Source: Mycolicibacterium madagascariense
GTDB taxonomy: Bacteria > Actinomycetota > Actinomycetes > Mycobacteriales > Mycobacteriaceae
DNA: 64,000 bases
Assembly: GCF_010729665.1 (NCBI RefSeq)
Contig: NZ_AP022610.1
Location: 5,084,001 to 5,148,000 of the forward strand
Direction: 5' to 3'
Shown here: positions 48,939-58,421 of the stretch, piece after piece
How the letters are laid out: each line of letters begins with the position of its first letter
Position numbering within the stretch: position 1 is the first letter of the stretch
The notes under the pieces: model-generated
What the model saw: only the letters and a program-made list of their open reading frames with translations
What the model was told of the DNA's origin: nothing
Database searches by the model: none
Made by a program: the position numbers and the translations under genes

Positions 48939-50420
48939 CTATTCCCCGGTGAACCAGCCAGCGGACTTCGGCGCGGTGTTGTGCCAGATGTGCTTGATTT
49001 CTTGGTATTCCGCCAACCCGGTCGGTCCGAGCTCGCGGCCGTTGCCCGACTTCCTGAATCCGCCCCACTCCGCGGCAGCGGTGTAGTAACCGAAGTCGTT
49101 CAGCCACACCGTGCCGTGCCGCAGCGCGCGCACCACACGTTCGCCCCGCGCTGCATCGGACGTCCGAACGCCCGCCGCGAGACCGTATTCCGTGTCGTTA
49201 CCGAGACCGATCGCCTCGGCTTCGGACGTGAACCGCTCCACCGTCAGGATCGGACCGAACGTCTCCTCCCGAACGATGGCCATCGACCGGTCGCACCCGT
49301 CGAAGATCGTCGGCGGGTAGAAACTGCCCGCCGCCAGTGCCGGATCGGTCGGCCGCGAGCCACCGGTCAGCAGCTTCGCGCCCTCCGAGATCGCCGTCGC
49401 CACATGGGCTTCCACCTTGGCGCGGTGCTGCTCGGACACCAGCGGCCCGGTCTCACTGGCCGGGTCCATGCCGTCGCCCATCCGAATCTTCTCGGCCCGT
49501 TCGACGAGGGCGGCCACGAAGTCGTCGGCGATGGACTCCTCCACGATCAGCCGGGTGCCCGCCGAGCACACCTGACCGGAGTGCAGGAAGACACCCGTGA
49601 GGACCTGGTCGACGGAGGACTCCCACTCGGCATCGGCGAACACGATGTGCGGGTTCTTGCCGCCGAGTTCGACGGCCACCTTGGTGACGTGTTCGGCGGC
49701 GACCCGCGAGATGGTCCTGCCGGTGGCCAGACCGCCGGTGAAGGAGATGAAGTCGACGTCGGCGTTGTCGGTCAGGGCGGCGCCCAGCACCGCACCGCTG
49801 CCCTGCACCAGGTTGACCACCCCGGGAGGCACCCCCGCCTCCTCGAGCAGGTGCACGAACGCGATCGTCGACAGCGGCGTGACCTCGCTGGGCTTGGCGA
49901 CCATCGTGCAGCCGGCACCCAGTGCGGGCGCGATCTTCCACGACATCTGCAGCAGCGGATAGTTCCACGGCGCGATCAGCACGCACACGCCGATCGGCTC
50001 GCGGACGACCCGGCTGATGACGGTCGGGTCGCCGACGTCGACCACCCGGTCGGCCTCGACGCCGACCAGCTTGGCGTAGTAGCGGAACACCGACGTCACG
50101 TCGTCGACGTCGATCCTGCTCTCCGCCAACGTCTTTCCGGTGTCGCGGGTCTCCAGGACCGCGAGCTCCTCCTTGTCGCGCTGCAGGAGGTCGGCGATGC
50201 GGTCCAGCAGCGCGGCCCGTTCCGCGACGGGCGTCGCGGGCCAGGCCCCGTCATCGAAGGCGGCGCGCGCAGCGCGGACGGCGTCGCGGGCGTCGGCGTC
50301 GGCAGCCTCGTCGACGGTCGCGATCACGCTCCCGTCGGCGGGGTTCACGACGTCGCGCGTCCCGCCGTCGCACGCGTGGACCCATGTGCCGCCGACGAAG
50401 AGGTCGGGTTCACCGTTCAC
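48939..50420 (-). CDS. Aldehyde dehydrogenase, probable betaine aldehyde dehydrogenase (BetB-like)
   Basis: A 493-residue NAD(P)-dependent aldehyde dehydrogenase. The catalytic Cys is in LHSGQVCSAGTRL, the general base Glu in KVAVELGGKNPHIVFAD, and the Rossmann binding region has APWNYPLLQMSWKIAPAL and SFTGGLATG. The family is close to BetB/GbsA enzymes, which oxidise betaine aldehyde to glycine betaine. It lies three bases downstream of the Rieske gene and 36 bases upstream of the permease. Substrate assigned from context. Confidence 0.82.
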   Translation of the reverse strand: MNGEPDLFVGGTWVHACDGGTRDVVNPADGSVIATVDEAADADARDAVRAARAAFDDGAWPATPVAERAALLDRIADLLQRDKEELAVLETRDTGKTLAESRIDVDDVTSVFRYYAKLVGVEADRVVDVGDPTVISRVVREPIGVCVLIAPWNYPLLQMSWKIAPALGAGCTMVAKPSEVTPLSTIAFVHLLEEAGVPPGVVNLVQGSGAVLGAALTDNADVDFISFTGGLATGRTISRVAAEHVTKVAVELGGKNPHIVFADAEWESSVDQVLTGVFLHSGQVCSAGTRLIVEESIADDFVAALVERAEKIRMGDGMDPASETGPLVSEQHRAKVEAHVATAISEGAKLLTGGSRPTDPALAAGSFYPPTIFDGCDRSMAIVREETFGPILTVERFTSEAEAIGLGNDTEYGLAAGVRTSDAARGERVVRALRHGTVWLNDFGYYTAAAEWGGFRKSGNGRELGPTGLAEYQEIKHIWHNTAPKSAGWFTGE

Positions 50421-50423
50421 ATG

Positions 50424-51581
50424 TCACCTCGCGTCACCGGGTCCGACTCGGGACACTACCCACTCGTGGAACTCCGCGATGTGGTGTTCGGAGGGAACGA
50501 GGACGCCTCCGTGGCGGTAGGCCCGCGAGGACATGGCGGGCTGCGTGCGTTCGCAGGCCGCGAAGTCCTGTTCGTTGACGCGATGGAACAGCTCGACCGA
50601 GCGCGAGACGTCGCGGCCCTGCGCGACGACGTCGGGGGTGTAGAGCCAGTCGCATTCGACCACGGTGCGATCGGCGGCCAGCGGATACATCCGGTGGAAG
50701 ATGATGTGGTCGGGCACCAGGTTGACGAACACCGCCGGCTTGACCGTGATCGCGTAGTACCGTCTGTCCTGGTCCGCGGTGACGCCGGGCAGCGTCTCGA
50801 AGCCTGCGCTCCCGTCGATCGTGAAACCCGATATCTCCGAACCGAATTTGGCGCCGTGCCCGACGTAGTACTGCGCGGCCAGTCCCTTCGCGAACTCCGG
50901 AAGGACCTCGGTCAGCTCCGGGTGGATGGTGGCGCAGTGGTAGCACTCCATGAAGTTCTCGACGATGAGCTTCCAGTTGGCGGCCACGTCGTAGACCACC
51001 CGCCTGCCCACGGTCAGGTCCTCGATGCCGTAGTGCTCGATCGCCGTCGGGTCCCCGAGGCGGTGGGTGACGGCGCCGACGACCTCCTCGGCGAACGACG
51101 GCGGCTCGTCGGCCAGACACACCCAGGCGTAGCCGAGCCACTCGGTCAGCGCGACCGGGATGAGCCCGTAGCGGTAGCGGTCGATGCCCTCACCCGTCGG
51201 CTCCTTGAGCGCCGCCAGGTTGGGCGCGGCGACCAGCTTGCCGTCCAGTGCGTAGGTCCAGGCATGGTACGGGCACCGCAGGTTTCGTCTGACCTGCCCC
51301 TCGGGCTCCGTGCACAGCGCCGCGCCGCGGTGCCGGCACACGTTGAGGAACGCCCGCAGCACGCCGTCACGCCCCCGGACGACGAGCACGCTCTCGCGGC
51401 CGATCTGAACGTTCTTGAAGCGACCGGGTTCGGCGAGCTCGTCGGACCGGGCCGCGCAGCACCACGTCGCTTCGAAGATCTGCTCCTGCTCGGCCGCGAA
51501 TACCGAAGCGCTTGTGTAGAAGTCACCGGGCAGGGTCGGCAGCAGCGCGGGCGGGTGGTCGGTCGCGGTCGTTTCGGTCAT
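50424..51581 (-). CDS. Rieske-type oxygenase, probable glycine betaine monooxygenase (GbcA-like)
   Basis: A 385-residue alpha subunit of a ring-hydroxylating-type oxygenase. The Rieske cluster ligands are Cys82, His84, Cys103 and His106 (VCRHRG and RCPYHAW), and the mononuclear-iron His residues are His215 and His220 in NFMECYHCATIHPEL. Sequence and context point to GbcA, which demethylates glycine betaine to dimethylglycine with release of formaldehyde. The reductase partner GbcB is not in the window. The ATG overlaps the upstream DMGDH stop (ATGA). CntA-like carnitine oxygenase is an alternative. Confidence 0.82.
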   Translation of the reverse strand: MTETTATDHPPALLPTLPGDFYTSASVFAAEQEQIFEATWCCAARSDELAEPGRFKNVQIGRESVLVVRGRDGVLRAFLNVCRHRGAALCTEPEGQVRRNLRCPYHAWTYALDGKLVAAPNLAALKEPTGEGIDRYRYGLIPVALTEWLGYAWVCLADEPPSFAEEVVGAVTHRLGDPTAIEHYGIEDLTVGRRVVYDVAANWKLIVENFMECYHCATIHPELTEVLPEFAKGLAAQYYVGHGAKFGSEISGFTIDGSAGFETLPGVTADQDRRYYAITVKPAVFVNLVPDHIIFHRMYPLAADRTVVECDWLYTPDVVAQGRDVSRSVELFHRVNEQDFAACERTQPAMSSRAYRHGGVLVPSEHHIAEFHEWVVSRVGPGDAR

Positions 51582-54058
51582 CGCCTGATCCGCTTCATCT
51601 CGGGGTCCACCACCGGCTCGGCGTGGACGGTGGCGCCGTACCGGCTGCCGCGGTAGTCGACGGCGACGACGTCGCCGGGTGCGGTGCCCGCGGGCAGCCA
51701 CGCGTAGGCCAGGCAGCGTCCGACCGTCGCCGAGTAGGCGGCACTGGTCACGTAGCCGACGCAGGCATCGCCGCCGTCGAGGTACACCGGCTCCTTGCCG
51801 AGCACGACGGCCGTCGGATCGTGGAAGACGATGCTGCACAACGTCTGCTGCGGTGCCGACGCCCGCTCCAGTGCGGCCCGGCCGACGAAGTCGCCCTTGG
51901 CCATCCGGACCGCGAAGTCCAGACCCGCTGCACCGGGCAGGTGCTCGGCGGTCATGTCCGTTCCCCAGGCCCGGTAGGCCTTCTCGATCCGCAGGGCGTT
52001 GAACGCGATGCGGCCCGCGGCGATCACGTCGTGCGCCTGGCCCGCCGTCCACAGCAGGTCCCACAGCGCGGCGCCGTAGGCGGCGTCGGCGTAGATCTCC
52101 CAGCCGAGTTCCCCGACGTAGGACACTCGCATCATCGTCACCGGGATGGCGCCGAGATGGGTGCGCAGCGAACGGAAGTACTTCAACCCCCGATGGGAGA
52201 GGTCATCGCCGCACAGCGGCGCCACCAGGTCGCGGGCCGCCGGACCCCACACCCCGACGCAGCACGTGGCCCCGGTGACGTCGCGCACCGTGACGCTGCC
52301 GTCGTCGGGCAGGTGCCGGGTGATCCAGTCGAGGTCCAGCGGCCCGTTGGCGCCGACCTGGAAGCGGTCGGGCGCCAACCGGGCGACCGTCAGATCGCTT
52401 CGGATGCCGCCGGATTCATCGAGCATCAGGGTGTAGGTGACCGAGCCGACGCTCTTGTCGACGTCGTTGGTGGTGAGCCACTGCAGCAGCGCCGCGGCTC
52501 CGGGTCCGGTGACCTCGTAGCGGGTCAGCGGGGTCATGTCGTACATCGCCACGTGTTCGCGGGTCCAGTGGGCCTCGGCGATGGAGATCGGTGACCAGAA
52601 CCGGGCCGACCACTCGTCGCGCTCGGGGAACGCCAGACCGTCGTCGCGAAGCCGTTGCGCCAGTTGGGCGTTCGCCTCGTACCAGGCTGGGCGCTCCCAG
52701 CCGCCGCCCTCGTAGAAATAGGCCCCGAGTTCCTGCTGCCTGCCGTAGAAGGGACTGGTGCGCAAGCCGCGCAGCGCCTCGCGGTACTGATGCGGGTGCA
52801 CGATGTCGTACACCTCGACGAACGCCTGCGAGCTGGTCGTCATGACGAAATCGTCGGTGCGGGCGACGTCCTCGAACCGGTAGAGGTCGCACTCGTGGAC
52901 GTCGGTCGACGGGGTGCCATCGACGATCCACTCCGCGGTGGCCTTGGCGACGCCGGCCGAGTGCGTGACCCAGACCGCCTCGGCGACCCAGAAGCCGCTG
53001 AGCTCGCGGTGCTCGCCCATGATCGAGAATCCGTCGGGGGTGAACGAGAAGATGCCGTTGAAGCCCTGTTCGATCTTCGAATCCTGCAGTACCGGAAGCA
53101 GTTTGACCGACTCCCGCCAGGCGGGCACGAAGTCCTCGTCGGTGAACGGCAGCATCGACGGCATCTCTTCACCCGCGGTGTCGGCGGCGAGGTTCGCCAC
53201 CTCGACGGGCATCGGCCGGTGGCCGTAGTAGCCGATGCCGATGCGGTCGACGTGCTCGCGGAAGTAGAGATCCTGATCCTGGTGGCGCAGGATCGGCAGA
53301 CCCGCCTCGGTGGCCTCGGTGTTGCGACCGACGAGCGGCTCGATGCGTCCGGTCGTCGCGTACTGGTGCGCCATGGGCACCAGCGGCACCACCAGGCCGA
53401 CCTGCTTGGCCAGCTGCGCACCCCAGAAACCGGCGCAGCACACCACGACGTCGGCGGGCAGCACGCCATCGGCGGTTCGGACGCCCGTCACCTTCGCGCC
53501 GTCGTCGACGACCCCGAGCACCTCGGTGTTCGGCAGGAACGTCGCGCCGCGCGCGGTCGCCGCGGCGGCCTGGGCCTGCACCGCGCGCACCGCCTTGACC
53601 AAACCGTCTGTGGGCGTGTGGAATCCGCCGAGGATGCGATCGGCGTCGACCAGCGGGTGCAGCTCGGCGCACTGACCGGCGGTGAGCAGCTCCCCGGGTA
53701 TCCCCCAGGACTGCGCCCACCCCGCCTTGCGGTGCAGGTCGGCCCAGCGTTCCGGGGTCGAGGCGACCTCGAGACCACCGGTGGGGTTGAAGGCCCAGCC
53801 GCCGTCGGGGGCGAGGCCGCCGAACTTGGCGACGGTGTACTTCGCGAACTCCGACATGGTCTTCGACGGGTTGGTCTGGAACACCAGGCCGGGGGCGTGT
53901 GAGGTCGACCCACCGGTAGCGAACAGCGGGCCGCGGTCGACCACGGTGACGTCGGTCCACCCGCGGGCGGTCAGCTCGTCGGCGAGCGAACTGCCGACGA
54001 TGCCCGCGCCAATGACGACGACCTTGGGACCGGCCACGAGATCCTCCGACTGTTGCAT
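51578..54058 (-). CDS. Dimethylglycine dehydrogenase-like FAD/GcvT fusion protein
   Basis: An 826-residue protein with an N-terminal DAO-type FAD domain (VVVIGAGIVGSS at about 12-23; a covalent-FAD-type His in GGSTSHAPGLVF), an FAO_M linker, and a C-terminal GcvT (aminomethyltransferase) domain from about 440 (HWTREHVAMYDMTPLTRYEVTG region, VSYVGELGWEIY). This is the DMGDH/sarcosine-dehydrogenase architecture: oxidative demethylation with the methyl group passed to tetrahydrofolate. With the Rieske enzyme it continues betaine to sarcosine. It is the first gene of the operon; ATG 54058 is chosen because the FAD motif then begins within 15 residues. Confidence 0.85.
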   Translation of the reverse strand: MQQSEDLVAGPKVVVIGAGIVGSSLADELTARGWTDVTVVDRGPLFATGGSTSHAPGLVFQTNPSKTMSEFAKYTVAKFGGLAPDGGWAFNPTGGLEVASTPERWADLHRKAGWAQSWGIPGELLTAGQCAELHPLVDADRILGGFHTPTDGLVKAVRAVQAQAAAATARGATFLPNTEVLGVVDDGAKVTGVRTADGVLPADVVVCCAGFWGAQLAKQVGLVVPLVPMAHQYATTGRIEPLVGRNTEATEAGLPILRHQDQDLYFREHVDRIGIGYYGHRPMPVEVANLAADTAGEEMPSMLPFTDEDFVPAWRESVKLLPVLQDSKIEQGFNGIFSFTPDGFSIMGEHRELSGFWVAEAVWVTHSAGVAKATAEWIVDGTPSTDVHECDLYRFEDVARTDDFVMTTSSQAFVEVYDIVHPHQYREALRGLRTSPFYGRQQELGAYFYEGGGWERPAWYEANAQLAQRLRDDGLAFPERDEWSARFWSPISIAEAHWTREHVAMYDMTPLTRYEVTGPGAAALLQWLTTNDVDKSVGSVTYTLMLDESGGIRSDLTVARLAPDRFQVGANGPLDLDWITRHLPDDGSVTVRDVTGATCCVGVWGPAARDLVAPLCGDDLSHRGLKYFRSLRTHLGAIPVTMMRVSYVGELGWEIYADAAYGAALWDLLWTAGQAHDVIAAGRIAFNALRIEKAYRAWGTDMTAEHLPGAAGLDFAVRMAKGDFVGRAALERASAPQQTLCSIVFHDPTAVVLGKEPVYLDGGDACVGYVTSAAYSATVGRCLAYAWLPAGTAPGDVVAVDYRGSRYGATVHAEPVVDPEMKRIRR

Positions 54059-54087
54059 GATGCGCAACGCGCAGTGCAGTACGCAAC
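54052..54087. promoter_or_regulatory. Candidate operator repeats ahead of the betaine operon
   Basis: GTTGC (54052-54056) faces GCAAC (54064-54068) as an inverted repeat, and a second GCAAC sits at 54083-54087. They straddle the DMGDH start. Repeated half-sites of this kind are consistent with binding by the IclR regulator encoded in the island. No binding evidence. Confidence 0.35.
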
Positions 54088-54148
54088 ACATGATTCTCCC
54101 GCGGGCACGCCGCGTCAACAGGAGAGCCGTACGGGCGTGCCGGGGGCG

Positions 54149-54937
54149 TCAGCGCTTCTGGTTGCGCTCGAACACCAGTCGCAGACCCTCGAGGGTCAGA
54201 TGCGGGTGATACTGCGTCGCCGTCCGCAGCTCGGGCAGCAACAGCGGGGCGGTGTGCCCGGTGGCCACCACGGCGACGTCGCTACCCGCGAAACCCGCCA
54301 CGTCCTCACGGATCCGGTGCACCAGACCGTCGACCAGTCCGGCGAACCCGAACACCGCGCCGGACTGCATGCACTCCACCGTGTTCTTGCCGACCACCGA
54401 CCGCGGCCGCGTCAGCTCGACCCGGCGCAGCGCCGCCGAACGGGCGGCCGCCGCGTCGGAGGACACCTGGATGCCCGGCGCGATCGACCCGCCGAGGAAC
54501 TCGCCCTTCGCCGACACCACGTCGACGCAGATCGAGGAGCCGAAATCGACGACGATCGCCGGCGCGGCGTGGCGCTGATAGGCCGCCAGGCAGTTGACGA
54601 TGCGGTCGGCGCCGACCTCCTTGGGGTTGTCGACGAGCAGCGGAATGCCGGTCCGCACGCCCGGTTCGATGAGCACCTGGGGCACCGAGGTCCAGTACTG
54701 GTCGAGCATGACGCGGATCTCGTGCAGCACCGACGGCACCGTCGACAGCGCGGTCGCGCCGGTCAGGCGTTCGGTGTCCTCGCCGATGAGACCGTCGATG
54801 GTGAGTGCCAGCTCGTCGGCGGTGACCTCGGCCTCGGTGCGAATCCGCCAGTGCTGCACCACCTTTGCATGCTCGCCCATTCCGGAGATCAATCCGACGA
54901 CGGTGTGGGTGTTGCGAACGTCGATCGCGAGCAGCAC
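54149..54937 (-). CDS. coaX: Type III pantothenate kinase CoaX
   Basis: A 262-residue ASKHA-fold kinase for the first step of coenzyme A synthesis. The nucleotide-binding start is [16 protein letters not shown] (Asp6). The second motif is [13 protein letters not shown] and the third is [22 protein letters not shown] (partly quoted). It resembles M. tuberculosis Rv3600c. The GTG start lies five bases downstream of panC. In other mycobacteria panD sits between panC and coaX; here no panD is present. Confidence 0.94.
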   Translation of the reverse strand: MLLAIDVRNTHTVVGLISGMGEHAKVVQHWRIRTEAEVTADELALTIDGLIGEDTERLTGATALSTVPSVLHEIRVMLDQYWTSVPQVLIEPGVRTGIPLLVDNPKEVGADRIVNCLAAYQRHAAPAIVVDFGSSICVDVVSAKGEFLGGSIAPGIQVSSDAAAARSAALRRVELTRPRSVVGKNTVECMQSGAVFGFAGLVDGLVHRIREDVAGFAGSDVAVVATGHTAPLLLPELRTATQYHPHLTLEGLRLVFERNQKR

Positions 54938-54942
54938 GGCGT

Positions 54943-55887
54943 TCAGTTCCTCCAGGGCAATTCGTGGCTGCGGCCGGGCTCGACGCGGGAGTGCCCGTCG
55001 ATGCCCGCCGCCGCGCCGACGTCGATGGCGATGTTGTCCAACAGCCGGGTGCGCCCGAGCCGCGCCGCCACCAGCAGCCGCGCGGGGCCCTCCACAGGCG
55101 CCGGGCCCAGCCAGTTGTCGCGCACCTCGACGTAGTCGACGTCCAGCGCGGGCACCTCGTCGAGCACCGCGCGCGCCGCGTCCAGCGCCTCCGACGCGCC
55201 GTGGGAGGCCGCGTACATGCCAGCCAGCAGCGCCGCCGACAGCGCGCTCGCCTGCTCACGCTCGACCTCGTCGAGGTACCGGTTGCGCGACGACATCGCC
55301 AACCCGTCGGGTTCGCGCACGATGGGGACGCCGACGATCTTGACGCCGAGATCGAGGTCGTCCGACATCTGCCGGACGAGCACCAGCTGCTGGTAGTCCT
55401 TCTCGCCGAAGTACGCGTTGTCCGGCCGCACGATCTGCAGCAGCTTCAGCACGACGGTCAGCATGCCCGCGAAATGCCGTGGCCGAGAACCACCTTCGAG
55501 TTCGGCGCCGAGCGGGCCGGGCAGCACGGTGGTCCGCGCGCCGCGCGGATACATCTGCGCGGCGGACGGCGCGAAGACGATCTCGACGCCCTCCGAGCGC
55601 AGCGCCGCCAGGTCCGCGTCCAGCGTCCGCGGGTAGGCGTCGAGGTCCTCGCCCGCCCCGAACTGCAGGGGGTTGACGAAGATCGACACCACGACGACCG
55701 CGCCGGGCACCCGCTTGGCGGTCCGCACCAGCGCCAGATGGCCGTCGTGCAGGGCGCCCATCGTGGGCACCAGGACGACGCGCCGCCCCGTGGTCCGCAG
55801 CGCCCGGCACACGTCGGAGGTCGCCGCCGGATCGTGGTAGAGGTTCAGCTCGCCTGCGGTGAAGGCCGGTGGCTTCTTCGTGATCAC
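54943..55887 (-). CDS. panC: Pantothenate synthetase PanC
   Basis: A 314-residue ligase joining pantoate and beta-alanine with ATP. The HIGH-like motif is in [25 protein letters not shown] holds the substrate-binding Gln and Leu, and SSRNRYL is the KMSKS-like loop. The protein ends HELPWRN, a full-length C-terminus. The GTG start overlaps the upstream DUF2520 gene (GTGA). Since panD is missing from this operon, beta-alanine must come from a PanD elsewhere or another source. Confidence 0.95.
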   Translation of the reverse strand: MITKKPPAFTAGELNLYHDPAATSDVCRALRTTGRRVVLVPTMGALHDGHLALVRTAKRVPGAVVVVSIFVNPLQFGAGEDLDAYPRTLDADLAALRSEGVEIVFAPSAAQMYPRGARTTVLPGPLGAELEGGSRPRHFAGMLTVVLKLLQIVRPDNAYFGEKDYQQLVLVRQMSDDLDLGVKIVGVPIVREPDGLAMSSRNRYLDEVEREQASALSAALLAGMYAASHGASEALDAARAVLDEVPALDVDYVEVRDNWLGPAPVEGPARLLVAARLGRTRLLDNIAIDVGAAAGIDGHSRVEPGRSHELPWRN

Positions 55888-56816
55888 GGTCGTTCCCCCT
55901 CGGTCGGCCCCGTCAGTGCGGTGAACACCTCGACGGGGGCGTGGGCGCGCTGCGCCGTGCGCAGCGAATCGGCCCGATATGCTTGCGCGAGAGCCGAATC
56001 CACGGATTCCAACGCTCGCAGATGCGCCGTCACCATCGCCGCGTCACCACGCGCGACGGGTCCGGTCAGCGCGGCCTGGCCCCGCTGCAGGGCGTTCTCC
56101 AGCGACGCCCGGGCCAACGGTCCGATGACGCGTTCGGCGATCCCGCCGGGGGCGTCGCCGACCGCCTCCTGACCCAGGAGCTCCTGCCCGCGCAGCGCCG
56201 AGCGCAACGCCTCGACGGCGTCGAGCAGCACGGTGGTGAGATGGTTGCCGCCATGCGCGAGCGCGGCGTGATAGAGCGCTCGGTCCTCCTCCCGCACGCC
56301 GAACGGCTCCCCGCCGATCTCGAGGACCAGCGACTGCGCCACGGCACTGCCGACCTCGTCGGCCGCGGTGATGCCGAAGCACGCGCCCGACAGCCGAATG
56401 ACGTCCTCGTCGGAACCGGTGAACGTCATCGCCGGGTGGATTGCGAGCGGGATGCAGCCCAGGGCGGCCAGCGGCGCCAGCACACCGATGCCGTTGGCCC
56501 CCGAGGTGTGCACCACGATGGTGCCGGGGCGCACCGCGCCGGTCGCGGCCAGCCCTGCCACCAGGCTCGCCAGTTCGACGTCGGGCACCGCGAGGATCAG
56601 CAACTCGACGTTGGCGGCCACGTCGGGTACGGGCAGCACCCTGGTGTCGGGCAGCCGGCGCTCGGCCCGCTCGCGGGACCTGCGGGAGATGGCGCTGCAC
56701 GACACCACGACGTGCTCGGCGCGCTCGAGCGCCACGCCGAGGGCGGTGCCGACGCGGCCGGCGGAGACGATGCCCACCGTGAGCCGGGCCGGACGCAGTC
56801 CGTCGGGCTGCACCAT
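55884..56816 (-). CDS. Rossmann-fold DUF2520 protein (Rv3603c-like)
   Basis: A 310-residue protein with an N-terminal Rossmann dinucleotide fold ([17 protein letters not shown]) and a C-terminal all-alpha DUF2520 domain with [13 protein letters not shown] and [16 protein letters not shown]. The overall architecture resembles ketopantoate reductase-like enzymes, and the pairing with panC is conserved, so a link to pantothenate synthesis has been suggested. PanE activity is unproven. Overlaps panC by four bases. Confidence 0.83.
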   Translation of the reverse strand: MVQPDGLRPARLTVGIVSAGRVGTALGVALERAEHVVVSCSAISRRSRERAERRLPDTRVLPVPDVAANVELLILAVPDVELASLVAGLAATGAVRPGTIVVHTSGANGIGVLAPLAALGCIPLAIHPAMTFTGSDEDVIRLSGACFGITAADEVGSAVAQSLVLEIGGEPFGVREEDRALYHAALAHGGNHLTTVLLDAVEALRSALRGQELLGQEAVGDAPGGIAERVIGPLARASLENALQRGQAALTGPVARGDAAMVTAHLRALESVDSALAQAYRADSLRTAQRAHAPVEVFTALTGPTEGERP

Positions 56817-56894
56817 CGCAGACGACCTCGCATGTCGGAGTGCTGGCGTTCCGGTCCGTCTTTGCCGGTACCGGACGATCGCGTCGAGACTAAC

Positions 56895-58361
56895 TCACTC
56901 CTCGCGGCGGCGGCGACGGCCACCACCGCTGGAACCCACCTGCAGGCGGGCCATCAGCTCCGACACCGGCTGACCGCCGATGTGCTGGCCCGCGGGCTCC
57001 GCATCGTCCTCGGCGGGGGTGGCGGATGCCTCGTCGTCGGGCCCGCGGTGGCGGGCCGTCTCCGGTGCGGGTGGCGGCGGGCTGGCCAGGGTGGGCGGCG
57101 TGCGTCGCCCGGGATCGACGTCGTCGGGCGCGGAGTGACGAGCGCGGGTGGCCGCCTCGGCGGGCGTCTCGGGCGTCTCGACGGGGGTCTCGGCGGCGGC
57201 GGCGGGGTAATGCCTTCCGCCACGCGGTGATTCGACCGGGGGCGGCGTCATCGCCGGAGCAGGCGTTGGGGTGCTGGGCACGGGGGTGTTGGGCACGGGG
57301 GCGGGCGCCGGGGTGCTGGGCGCCGGGGTGCTCGGCGTTGGGGTACTGGGCGTCGCGGCGCCATCGTCCTGCGCCGCGGTCCAGTTGCTGCCCGGCGCGC
57401 CGGCCGGAATGAAGCGACCCTCGGCGGGGGCGGGCCGCCAGCCGGAACCGGCCGGGCCGTGCCTGCCGGGGCGCTCGGGCTCCGGGCGCGGGGCCGGCGG
57501 GGGCGGCGGGGGTGACGGCTCGGGCTGGGGCAGCCACGGCAGCCGGGTCTCTGCGACGGGTTCGGGCTCGGGTGCCCGTCGCCTGCCCTCCTGCGGCGCG
57601 GGTTCCGGCCGCGGGGTTTCCTGCTGCGCACCGCGCCAGTCGGCGGCGGGCTCCCGTTCGAACGCGCGGCGGTGGGCACCGCCGAACACCTGGGGCGACC
57701 ACTCGTCGTCGGGCGGCTGCGGTTCGGCCGGGACGTCGATGATGGGACTTTCCTCGGTGTTGGGGTCGGAGTCGTCCTGCGCCTCGGCGTCGATGCGGCT
57801 GCTGATCACCCGGCCGGGCCCGTAGGAGGGCTCGGCGCGCTCGGCCGTCGCCGCGCCGGGCGCGACGGCGTCCCAGTTCCCGAAGCGGTGCACGGTCGTG
57901 CGCTCGGTCTCGATGGCGGGCCTGCTCTGCAGATCGGTGTCGAAGATGATCTCGAGGTTGGCGCGCAGTGCGGCGAGTTCGGCGCGCAGGCTGGCCACCT
58001 CGTCGGCCGACTGCGCCCGCATCTCCGCGGCGAGCTCGCGCCGTAGCTGCGTCTCGATCGACAGCTCGTATTCGCGGCGCGCGGAGATCTCCCGGTCTAG
58101 TTGCAGGTCGTAGACCAGCTTGAGGTCGCGGGTCTTCGCCTGGTCGACGTCGGACTGGCGGCGGTAGATGAACGACACGAACGCGGCGACCACCGCGGCC
58201 CACAGCGCGACGATGACCGCGAGCTTCAGCAACTCGACCCGATTGGTGAAGACCAGCGCCGAACTCGCCACGATCGCGAGGACCAGCAACGCCGTCAGGA
58301 GCAGCGATCCCGGCCTGCGGTGACCGCGGCGCGCGCGGGTTCCACGAGTCGGTTCGGTCAT
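56895..58361 (-). CDS. Proline-rich membrane protein (DUF6779, Rv3604c-like)
   Basis: A 488-residue protein. The cytoplasmic basic start (TEPTRGTRARRGHRR) is followed by two close transmembrane helices (about 18-58) and a coiled-coil-like charged segment (about 65-120: LDREISARREYELSIETQL). A long Pro/Thr/Ala-rich disordered tail with many PSTP and PAP repeats leads to RRRRREE at the end. The place between DUF2520 and DUF3180 genes is the same as Rv3604c in M. tuberculosis. Function unknown; possibly an envelope scaffold. Longer starts up to 58406 lack a ribosome site. Confidence 0.75.
   Translation of the reverse strand: MTEPTRGTRARRGHRRPGSLLLTALLVLAIVASSALVFTNRVELLKLAVIVALWAAVVAAFVSFIYRRQSDVDQAKTRDLKLVYDLQLDREISARREYELSIETQLRRELAAEMRAQSADEVASLRAELAALRANLEIIFDTDLQSRPAIETERTTVHRFGNWDAVAPGAATAERAEPSYGPGRVISSRIDAEAQDDSDPNTEESPIIDVPAEPQPPDDEWSPQVFGGAHRRAFEREPAADWRGAQQETPRPEPAPQEGRRRAPEPEPVAETRLPWLPQPEPSPPPPPPAPRPEPERPGRHGPAGSGWRPAPAEGRFIPAGAPGSNWTAAQDDGAATPSTPTPSTPAPSTPAPAPVPNTPVPSTPTPAPAMTPPPVESPRGGRHYPAAAAETPVETPETPAEAATRARHSAPDDVDPGRRTPPTLASPPPPAPETARHRGPDDEASATPAEDDAEPAGQHIGGQPVSELMARLQVGSSGGGRRRRREE
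57250..57360 (-). repeat. Tandem coding repeats for TPSTPAP units
   Basis: The plus strand shows near-identical units of the type GGGGTGCTGGGC repeated eight or more times with variations. They encode TPSTPTPSTPAPSTPAPAP on the minus strand. They are in the disordered tail of the DUF6779-type protein, and slippage may change the copy number. Confidence 0.65.
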
Positions 58362-58421
58362 GGGCCGACTGTACCTGCGACGGGTCTCATCGGGTATTGC
58401 CCACACCGGCGATTCTCCTGG

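Noticed and set aside
48903..51656. A 917-codon open frame on the plus strand antisense to the permease, aldehyde dehydrogenase and Rieske genes
   Set aside because: It is the usual antisense artefact of high-GC coding DNA: Arg/His/Val-rich product, no recognisable domain, and the opposite strand holds three clear enzymes.
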